From: CAVSUR01 sp052143655
Lineage (GTDB): Bacteria; Actinomycetota; Actinomycetes; Streptosporangiales; Streptosporangiaceae
NCBI GenBank assembly: GCA_052143655.1
Contig: JBKQSL010000296.1
Span: forward strand, 1-7,322
DNA: 7,322 nt
Direction of reading: 5' to 3'
Below, one piece after another: positions 1 to 4,937 of the stretch. Each line of letters starts with the position of its first letter. Position 1 is the first letter of the stretch. Made by a program: the position numbers and the translations under genes. The notes below the pieces were generated by a model. It had not been told where the DNA came from and ran no database searches. It saw nothing but the letters and a program-made list of their open reading frames with translations.

Positions 1-136
1 CCGTGGTCTTCCCGCACCCGGACGGGCCGACGAGCACCATGAACTCGCCGTCCTTCACCTCCAGGTCCAGGTCCTTCACCGCGTGGAACCCGTTCGGGTA
101 CACCTTGTTGATCTGCTCCAGGCTCACAGTGGACAT
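1..136 (-). CDS. Carbohydrate ABC transporter ATP-binding protein (MalK/UgpC-type), N-terminal part
   Basis: The visible 45 residues begin MSTVSLEQINKVYPNG and reach the Walker A motif GPSGCGKTT (residues 37-45), where the window ends. A tyrosine at residue 13 fits the aromatic A-loop residue that stacks on ATP. The phrase V-K-D-G-E-F-M-V-L-V-G-P-S-G-C-G-K-T-T is typical of the cytoplasmic ATPase subunit of sugar importers (MalK, UgpC, MsmK). The ATG at 136-134 has a GGGAGG ribosome site at 147-142, five bases away, so the start is well supported. It lies 59 bp downstream of a sugar-permease fragment on the same strand, which fits a sugar-import operon. The Q-loop, signature motif, Walker B and C-terminal regulatory domain lie outside the window, so the substrate cannot be named. 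Confidence 0.9.
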   Translation of the reverse strand, partial: MSTVSLEQINKVYPNGFHAVKDLDLEVKDGEFMVLVGPSGCGKTT

Positions 137-1582
137 TTATGCCTCCCGCACGCAGCGTAGGTTGATCCGTCGTGACGCTCCGGCCCAGCCGGGGCTCATC
201 CCTTCACCGCGCCCGAGGTGAGCCCGGAGATGACGAACTTGCGGAACATGAACACCAAGATGCCGATCGGCACCACCGCGACCACGCTGGCGGCGAACCA
301 GACCCCGTAGGGCGTGACGAACGGCGTCGAGTAGTTGGCGATGCCGACCGGGATCGTGTAGAAGTTGTTGTTGCTCTCGAAGGTCAGCGCCATCAGGAAC
401 TCGGTCTGCCATGACCGCGTCATGCGGTGTTAACTTTCGGCCCCGGGCCGGCGGTGCCCACGTGCGGCTGTCGGCCGGCTCGGCCGGCACTGAGCCGCCG
501 TCCGGCCCGGCCTGGGCCGGGGTCACCGGCCGGCAGTTCAGCCGCGCGGTCGTGGCCCGGGTCACCACGGTGACCGGCAGCTGCTCGCGCAGCGGCCGGA
601 TCTTCTCGCCCCGGATCACCGCGCACAGCCGCGATGCGGCGCTGGAGCCGCTCTCGCGCAGCGGCTGGCGCACGGTGGACAGCCCCAGCTGGGCCGCCGA
701 GTCGATGTCGTCGTAGCCGATCACCGCCAGGTCCGCCGGGACGCTGCGGCCGACCCGCTCGGCCGCGGCCAGCACCCCGAGGGCCTGGGTATCGGACGCC
801 GCGAAGATCGCCGTGGGCGGCGCGGGCAGCGCCAGCAGCTCGGCCACGTCCGTCCCGGCCGCCGCCGCCGAGTGCTCGCCCCGGCGCACCAGCGCGGGGT
901 CGTAGCGGACTCCGGCGCTCGCCAGCGCCCGCCGGTAACCGAGCAGCCGCCGCCGGGTGGACATGAAGCCCAGGCCGGGATCCCGCCGGTCGCCGATGAA
1001 GCCGATCCTGCGGTGTCCCAGGCTGAGCAGGTGGCCGACGGCCAGCTCCCCGCCGCGGATGTCGTCGGTCACGGTGCACGGCACGCCGGGCGCCTCGGCG
1101 TCGAGCAGCACCAGCGGCAGCAGGGCGCCGCGCAGCGCCGCCAGGTGCTCGCGGCCGAGCCGCAGTGACATGATCACCGCCCCCTCGGCCCCGTGCCGCG
1201 CCGTCAGCGCCTGCAGGTGCCGCTCCAGCTGAGCCGGGGTCTCCACGTTGCACAGCACGGCGTCATATCCCTGCTCGTCCAGGACTGCGATGGCCCCGGC
1301 CAGCCGCGCCACCACGGACGGGCGGGTCAGGAAGGGCACCACCAGCACCACCGTGCCCGGGCTGCCGCGGGACAGCCGGGTGGCCAGCCGGCTCGGCCGG
1401 TACTGCAGGCGCTGCATGACCTCGAGCACCCGCTGCCGGGTGACGTCGCGCACATTGGGGCTGTCGTTGAGTACCCGGGAAACGGTGCCGACGCTGACCC
1501 CGGCAGCTGCAGCCACCTCAGCGATGTTCGTCCGGCCGGCAGGCTTCAGCCGAATCACCCCCAGTAGGAGCGGCCACTCCAT
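137..1582 (-). CDS. LacI-family transcriptional regulator with an aberrant readthrough C-terminus
   Basis: This is a sugar-responsive DNA-binding repressor. The N-terminal helix-turn-helix is clear (residues 18-60: TNIAEVAAAAGVSVGTVSRV, then LND), followed by the hinge-helix region RPSRLATRL (62-70). A periplasmic-binding-protein-like sensor domain spans about 76-345, with VTDDIRGGELAVGHLLSLGH, RRIGFIGDR, FAASDTQALG and AVIGYDDID. LacI proteins usually end soon after the equivalent of LPVTVVTRATTA (residues 335-346). Here the frame runs on to residue 481. From about residue 390 it reads permease DNA out of frame, ending at TAA 139-137, one base before the ATPase start. The last ~90 residues are therefore not LacI sequence. 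An in-frame TGA lies four codons before the ATG at 1582. A GTG at 1558 is an alternative start that would place the operator at 1582-1595 outside the coding region. Neither start has a good ribosome site. It probably controls the adjoining sugar-transport genes and itself. Confidence 0.88.
   Translation of the reverse strand: MEWPLLLGVIRLKPAGRTNIAEVAAAAGVSVGTVSRVLNDSPNVRDVTRQRVLEVMQRLQYRPSRLATRLSRGSPGTVVLVVPFLTRPSVVARLAGAIAVLDEQGYDAVLCNVETPAQLERHLQALTARHGAEGAVIMSLRLGREHLAALRGALLPLVLLDAEAPGVPCTVTDDIRGGELAVGHLLSLGHRRIGFIGDRRDPGLGFMSTRRRLLGYRRALASAGVRYDPALVRRGEHSAAAAGTDVAELLALPAPPTAIFAASDTQALGVLAAAERVGRSVPADLAVIGYDDIDSAAQLGLSTVRQPLRESGSSAASRLCAVIRGEKIRPLREQLPVTVVTRATTARLNCRPVTPAQAGPDGGSVPAEPADSRTWAPPARGRKLTPHDAVMADRVPDGADLREQQQLLHDPGRHRQLLDAVRHALRGLVRRQRGRGGADRHLGVHVPQVRHLRAHLGRGEGMSPGWAGASRRINLRCVREA
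196..423 (-). pseudogene. C-terminal fragment of a MalG-type sugar ABC transporter permease
   Basis: This 75-codon reading frame matches the end of a MalG-family inner-membrane permease. It has W-Q-T-E-F-L-M-A-L near the front (usual form WNEFLFAL), YTIPVGIANY, one clear transmembrane segment (residues 41-60) and the family ending FVISGLTSGAVKG, then TGA at 198-196. Full-length relatives have about 270-300 residues and six membrane segments. The first ~200 residues, including the EAA loop that docks on the ATPase, are absent, and an in-frame TAA lies four codons before the ATG at 423. Upstream of about position 411 the DNA instead belongs to the LacI-type gene in another frame. The piece is therefore almost certainly non-functional, produced by a deletion or by misassembly. 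The frame is internally intact, so the break looks recent or artificial. Confidence 0.85.
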
Positions 1583-1595
1583 GGAACCGATTCAA
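1582..1595. promoter_or_regulatory. Candidate LacI-family operator
   Basis: The sequence TGGAACCGATTCAA is a 14-bp imperfect palindrome (5 of 7 positions match) with the central CG step typical of LacI/GalR-family operators. It lies at the start of the LacI-type gene and overlaps the predicted transcription start, which fits autorepression. The assignment rests on pattern and position only. Confidence 0.45.
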
Positions 1596-1600
1596 CTGCA

Positions 1601-1630
1601 GTGCTACTCTCCGGCCGCCAGGCGCGTCAA
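1601..1630 (-). promoter_or_regulatory. Putative promoter of the LacI-type gene
   Basis: On the minus strand a good -35 box TTGACG (1630-1625) is followed after 18 bp by a weak -10, TAGCAC (1606-1601). Transcription would begin near 1594, inside the candidate LacI operator. The leader would then be about 12 nt for the ATG at 1582 or about 36 nt for the GTG at 1558. Confidence 0.4.
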
Positions 1631-1666
1631 TACTTTTCTGCGTAACGGTCCGATCACCTTCTCCCG

Positions 1667-1687
1667 CCCGGCGGTTACGCCGCCGGG
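1667..1687. repeat. Perfect 8-bp inverted repeat in the divergent intergenic region
   Basis: CCCGGCGG and CCGCCGGG are separated by five bases (TTACG). The repeat lies between the divergent LacI-type and DUF4032 genes, upstream of the preferred start of the latter. It could be a protein-binding site or simply a GC-rich hairpin, and nothing decides between these. Confidence 0.4.
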
Positions 1688-1721
1688 TGAACGCGCTGGG
1701 TGTCCCGGGCAGGCGCTGGGT

Positions 1722-1727
1722 TACCGT
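1722..1727 (+). promoter_or_regulatory. Possible -10 element giving a leaderless DUF4032 transcript
   Basis: TACCGT fits the actinobacterial TANNNT -10 pattern and ends seven bases before the GTG at 1735. Transcription would therefore start at or next to that GTG. No ribosome-binding site precedes the GTG, which is consistent with a leaderless mRNA. No convincing -35 box is visible, so confidence is low. Confidence 0.35.
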
Positions 1728-1734
1728 AAACGCC

Positions 1735-3030
1735 GTGCAGATCCTGCTGGCCCAGGCCGCCCATGCCGAGGACGCCACCGACCTGCTCGCGATGCCGTGG
1801 CAGGTTCCGCTGGAGGACTGGCCGGCCGAGCTGCTGGTGCAGGTCCGCGACCGCGGGCTGGCCCGGCATGTGGTGCGCTTCGTGGAATCGGCCGGCACCC
1901 TGGTGGCCCTCAAGGAGATGCCCGAGGAACTGGTGGCCCGGGAGCATCGGCTGCTGACCTTCCTGGCCGAGGAGTCGGTGCCGGCCGTCGAGCTGATCGG
2001 CACGGTGACCGATCGCGGCGGCGAGGGCAACGGCATCCTGCTGACCCGGTACCTGGAGTTCTCGCTGCCTTACCGGGCGCTGTTCGCCGGGCACCTGACC
2101 AAGCCGATGAGCGGGCGGCTGGTCGACGCCCTGGCCGAACTGCTCGTCCGGCTGCACCTGGCCGGCTTCTTCTGGGGCGACTGCTCGCTGTCCAACGCGC
2201 TGTTCCGCCGTGATGCCGGCGCCCTGTCGGCGTACCTGGTGGACGCCGAGACGGCCGAGACCGCGCCGGCGCTGACGGACGGGCAGCGGCTGTGGGATCT
2301 GGAGCTGGCCACCGAGCGGGTGGCCGGGGAGATGGCCGACCTGCGCGCCGAGCGGAAGGCGGCCGGCGTCGCGCTGGACTCCGAGCCGGACCCGTTCTGG
2401 CTGTCCGAGCAGCTCGAGCGCCGCTACCGCCAGCTGTGGGCCGAGCTGACCCGCGAGGAAGTCATCGAGATCGGCGAGCGGCACCGGGTAGAGGACCGGA
2501 TCCGGCGGCTCAACGCGCTCGGCTTCGACGTCCGCGAGCTGATGGTCACGACCGCGGCGGGCGACACTAAGCTGCGGCTGAGCACCCGGGTGGTCGAGCC
2601 GGGCTTCCACCACCGCGAGCTGGCCGCGCTCACCGGCCTGGACGTGGGCGAGAACCAGGCCAGGCGGCTGCTCAACGACATCTCCGGCTACCGGGCCTGG
2701 CTGTCGCGCAGCCAGGGCAGCGAGGTGCCGCTGGCAGTGGCGGCAAGCCGGTGGCTGGCCGAGATCTACGAGCCCGCTGTGGAGTCAGTGCCGGAGCGGC
2801 TGCGGCACAAGCTGGAGCAGGCCGAGCTGTTCCACCAGGTGCTCGACCACCGCTGGTACCTGTCGGAGGCGATGCGCCGCGATGTCGGAACCACCGAGGC
2901 GGTCCGCTCGTTCACCCAGACCGTGCTGCCCTTCATCCCCGACGAGCGCACCGTGCTGTCTGATCCGGGGGCCGAGCCCCCGGATCCCCGAACGGCGCTA
3001 GCCGTTAGCGCGCTTGTGATCCGCGGCTGA
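1735..3030 (+). CDS. DUF4032 domain-containing protein with a kinase-like N-terminal domain
   Basis: The protein has 431 residues from GTG 1735. A GTG at 1687 would add 16 residues, but the shorter form fits my memory of actinobacterial relatives, which begin shortly before a stretch like MPWQVPLEDWPAELL. The N-terminal half has the landmarks of a protein-kinase/Kdo-kinase (WaaP-like) fold: LVALKE with K60, a likely helix-C glutamate E70, the catalytic-loop-like stretch H141-L-A-G-F-F-W-G-D149-C-S-L-S-N154, and D170 in YLVDAETAE, where a metal-binding DFG-type aspartate would sit. The DUF4032 region follows at about 215-375 and is rich in charged helices. No signal peptide or membrane segment is seen, so it is probably cytoplasmic. 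The last ~22 residues, after PFIPDERTVL, are encoded by hairpin-rich DNA and look like an unusual extension. Its substrate is unknown, and neither neighbour (LacI gene, hisG) suggests one. The family call is firm; catalytic activity is inference. Confidence 0.85.
   Translation: MQILLAQAAHAEDATDLLAMPWQVPLEDWPAELLVQVRDRGLARHVVRFVESAGTLVALKEMPEELVAREHRLLTFLAEESVPAVELIGTVTDRGGEGNGILLTRYLEFSLPYRALFAGHLTKPMSGRLVDALAELLVRLHLAGFFWGDCSLSNALFRRDAGALSAYLVDAETAETAPALTDGQRLWDLELATERVAGEMADLRAERKAAGVALDSEPDPFWLSEQLERRYRQLWAELTREEVIEIGERHRVEDRIRRLNALGFDVRELMVTTAAGDTKLRLSTRVVEPGFHHRELAALTGLDVGENQARRLLNDISGYRAWLSRSQGSEVPLAVAASRWLAEIYEPAVESVPERLRHKLEQAELFHQVLDHRWYLSEAMRRDVGTTEAVRSFTQTVLPFIPDERTVLSDPGAEPPDPRTALAVSALVIRG
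2962..2986. repeat. Perfect 11-bp inverted repeat inside the 3' end of the DUF4032 gene
   Basis: GATCCGGGGGC and GCCCCCGGATC are separated by CGA, so the RNA would form a very stable hairpin. It lies about 45 bp before the stop codon. It is followed by AACGGC-GCTA-GCCGTT (2991-3006), which competes with the overlapping hairpin GCGCTA-GCCGT-TAGCGC (2995-3011). The position inside codons is unusual for a terminator. Confidence 0.6.
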
Positions 3031-3046
3031 AGCGCTGAGCTCCGCA

Positions 3047-3082
3047 GCCGATCCTGCGGGCCCGGCAGGCCCTTGGATCGGC
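3047..3082. terminator. Hairpin between convergent genes, probable terminator
   Basis: An outer 8-bp perfect stem (GCCGATCC at 3047-3054 with GGATCGGC at 3075-3082) encloses a 5-bp stem (GGGCC/GGCCC) with loop CGGCA. It starts 17 bp after the stop of the DUF4032 gene. No T-run follows, but actinobacterial terminators often lack one. It could act on both converging transcripts. Confidence 0.6.
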
Positions 3083-3097
3083 CTTCCGAATCTGGGC

Positions 3098-3136
3098 AGC
3101 CGCCCGCTCGGGCCCCGCGGGCCCTCGCGGGCGGCT
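3098..3136 (-). terminator. Long hairpin overlapping the hisG stop codon, probable terminator
   Basis: A perfect 10-bp stem (AGCCGCCCGC at 3098-3107 with GCGGGCGGCT at 3127-3136) encloses an inner GGGCCC-CGC-GGGCCC stem (3110-3124). Two of the bases of the hisG TAG stop (3137-3135) lie in the stem. No T-run follows on the minus strand. The position at the very end of hisG supports a termination or mRNA-stability role. Confidence 0.6.
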
Positions 3137-4010
3137 ACTCGACGATCTTGGAGATGGGGAGCTCCAGGATGTCGCGGCCGCCCGCCGCCTTGAGCGCGGG
3201 GATCAGCGTGTTGACGCCGCGCTTGGGCACGACCGCCTCGACCGCGTGCATGTCGCCGCGGGCCAGTGAGGTGATCGTGGGCGACGACATCCCGGGCAGC
3301 AGCTTGGTCACCGCCTGCAGCCTGGCCGCCGGCACGTTCAGCTTGAGCAGCACGTGGCCGCGGGCACGGATCGCGCCGCGCAGCAGCAGCGCGATGTCGT
3401 CCATCGCCGTCCTCTTCGCCGGTTCCGCGAACGCGGCCGGATTGGCGATCAGCTCGGTATAGCTGGTCAGCAGGGTGTCGAGGATCCGCAGTCCGTTGCG
3501 GCGCAGCGACGAGCCGGTCTCGGTCAGGTCGACGATGGCATCCACGATGTCGGGCACCTTGGCCTCGGTCGCCCCGTAGGACGGGATCACGACCGCCTTG
3601 ACCCCGTGCACCTCCAGATAGCGGCGGGTCAGCGCGGGGAACTCGGTGGAGATCCGGATGCCGTCGGGCAGGTCGGCCGCCGACTTCCAGCCCGCGCCGG
3701 ACGGGACGGCCAGCACCACTCGCACCGGGTCGGAGGTGGCCTTGGAGTACTGCAGCTCGCCGAGCGAGGCGACGTCCGCGCCGGTCTCGGTGATCCAGTC
3801 CCGGCCGGTGATGCCGAAGTCGAACAGGCCCTGCTCGACGTAGGACGGGATCTCCTGCGGGCGCAGGAACCGGACCCGCTCGATCCGCGGGTCATCGATC
3901 GTGGCGTGATAGTCGCGATCCGAGGAGCGCCGCACCGTCAGGTCGGCGGCGTCGAACAGATCCAGGGTGGCGCGCTCAAGCGAGCCTTTGGGCAGGACCA
4001 GGGAAAGCAC
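3135..4010 (-). CDS. hisG: ATP phosphoribosyltransferase
   Basis: This cytoplasmic enzyme joins ATP and PRPP to form phosphoribosyl-ATP, the first and feedback-controlled step of histidine synthesis. The 291 residues match the long (HisG-L) form. The front has LPKGSLERATLDLF, FLRPQEIPSYVEQG and DFGITGRDW (residues 4-72). The PRPP-site stretch is YGATEAKVPDIVDAIVDLTE followed by TGSSLRRNGL (145-174). A C-terminal ACT-like regulatory domain covers about 215-291 and should carry histidine inhibition, so no HisZ partner is needed. The start is GTG at 4010, preceded by GAAGGG with eight bases between; an ATG at 4029 is out of frame. A weak -10-like TAGAGT lies at 4053-4048. In many actinomycetes hisE sits directly upstream, but here the upstream neighbour is a divergent padR-type operon, so hisG stands alone. 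It converges on the DUF4032 gene through a hairpin-rich spacer. Confidence 0.95.
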   Translation of the reverse strand: MLSLVLPKGSLERATLDLFDAADLTVRRSSDRDYHATIDDPRIERVRFLRPQEIPSYVEQGLFDFGITGRDWITETGADVASLGELQYSKATSDPVRVVLAVPSGAGWKSAADLPDGIRISTEFPALTRRYLEVHGVKAVVIPSYGATEAKVPDIVDAIVDLTETGSSLRRNGLRILDTLLTSYTELIANPAAFAEPAKRTAMDDIALLLRGAIRARGHVLLKLNVPAARLQAVTKLLPGMSSPTITSLARGDMHAVEAVVPKRGVNTLIPALKAAGGRDILELPISKIVE

Positions 4011-4079
4011 GGAAGAACCCTTCAGTCATAACGGGCAGCCGCCGCCGACTCTAGCCGCCGCAGCCGGTCGGCGCGCGGC

Positions 4080-4107
4080 TTGACGTTCTCTTGAGAGCGA
4101 GTACTCT
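4080..4107 (+). promoter_or_regulatory. Putative promoter of the padR-ABC exporter operon
   Basis: A -35 box TTGACG (4080-4085), a 16-bp spacer and a -10 box TACTCT (4102-4107, pattern TANNNT) predict a start near 4114 and a leader of about 113 nt. The -10 lies inside the inverted repeat at 4100-4119, so a bound repressor would block polymerase. Confidence 0.6.
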
Positions 4108-4119
4108 AAATCGAGTACT
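4100..4119. promoter_or_regulatory. Candidate PadR operator
   Basis: The 7-bp arms AGTACTC and GAGTACT form a perfect inverted repeat around the 6-bp spacer TAAATC. Each arm also contains the self-complementary AGTACT. The site covers the predicted -10 and transcription start of the operon whose first gene encodes a PadR-type regulator. Autorepression is the natural reading, inferred from position and symmetry. Confidence 0.6.
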
Positions 4120-4226
4120 TGAAATAAGAGCCCGAGATGGCGTGCAGAAGGCGGCCGTCCGGGACGTCACCGCGCCAGGGCCGCAGCCGGCCGGGAGCGC
4201 GCCGAGACCCCGTCACCGTGAGGAAA

Positions 4227-4937
4227 ATGCCGATGCCGCCGAGGAACCGGTCCAACCCGCTGGCGCTGGCAGTGCTGATCTGCCTGGCCGAGCGGCCCAT
4301 GCATCCCTACGAGATCGCGACCATGCTGCGCCAGCGGCGCAAGCACGAGAGCGTCCGGCTGAACTACGGCTCGCTGTACTCCGTCGTCGTCTCGCTGGAC
4401 AAGCGCGGGCTGATCGAGGCACAGGAGACCGAGCGGGCCGGGCGGCTCCCCGAGCGCACCGTCTACCGGGTCACCGAGGCGGGCCTGATCGAGGTGCATG
4501 ACTGGCTCACCGAGCTGATCTCCACTCCGGTCAGCGACTACCCGGCGTTCCAGGCCGGGCTGTCGTTCCTGCCCGCGCTGCCGCCCGATGACGTCGCCAT
4601 GCTGCTGCGCGAGCGGATCGCCCGGCTGCAGACCGAGCTGGCACAGGCCCGCGCCGTGCGCGAGCTAATGGAAAAGCACCGGCTGCCGCGGCTGTTCTGG
4701 GTTGAGGCCGAGTACGGCATGGTGCTGCGCGAGGCCGAGCTGGAGTACGCGCAGCGGCTGGAGCACGAGATCACGACCGGCACGCTGGACGGCATCGGCT
4801 GGTGGCGGCAGATCCATGCCGACAGCGACGAGCCGGTCCCCTACCCGGACTGGGACCCCACGGGGTCCGGCGTACCCCCCGACATGACCGGTTCCTCCCC
4901 CGGCGCCAGCCGCCCCGGCGGAGGTGAGCGGGCATGA
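4227..4937 (+). CDS. PadR-family transcriptional regulator
   Basis: This is a winged-helix repressor of 236 residues. The N-terminal domain NPLALAVLICLAERPMHPYE with the wing region LNYGSLYSVVVSLDKRGLIE and ERTVYRVTEAGL (about 10-95) is the PadR signature. A long helical C-terminal domain (about 118-187, repeated heptad-like leucines and charges) should mediate dimerisation, followed by a Pro/Gly/Ser-rich tail. An upstream ATG at 4137 would add 30 basic residues and has no good ribosome site. GAGGAAA at 4220-4226 points to ATG 4227 or, with better spacing, ATG 4233. The stop overlaps the next gene as ATGA, so the two are translationally coupled. PadR genes paired with a drug-type ABC exporter normally repress that exporter until a ligand, often the exported compound, releases them. 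The ligand is not deducible here. Confidence 0.9.
   Translation: MPMPPRNRSNPLALAVLICLAERPMHPYEIATMLRQRRKHESVRLNYGSLYSVVVSLDKRGLIEAQETERAGRLPERTVYRVTEAGLIEVHDWLTELISTPVSDYPAFQAGLSFLPALPPDDVAMLLRERIARLQTELAQARAVRELMEKHRLPRLFWVEAEYGMVLREAELEYAQRLEHEITTGTLDGIGWWRQIHADSDEPVPYPDWDPTGSGVPPDMTGSSPGASRPGGGERA

Noticed and set aside
420..1253. Second minus-strand frame within the LacI-type gene (277 codons)
   Set aside because: It is a shadow of the real LacI frame, rich in Arg/Gly/Ala with no domain.
1675..2613. Long minus-strand open frame (312 codons) opposite the DUF4032 gene
   Set aside because: It lies antisense to a well-supported gene, with Gln/Arg/Pro-rich sequence and no family features.
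4137..4226. N-terminal extension of the PadR-type protein from ATG 4137
   Set aside because: The 30 added residues are Arg/Pro-rich and unlike PadR N-termini, and the clear ribosome site lies at 4220-4226, just before ATG 4227/4233.
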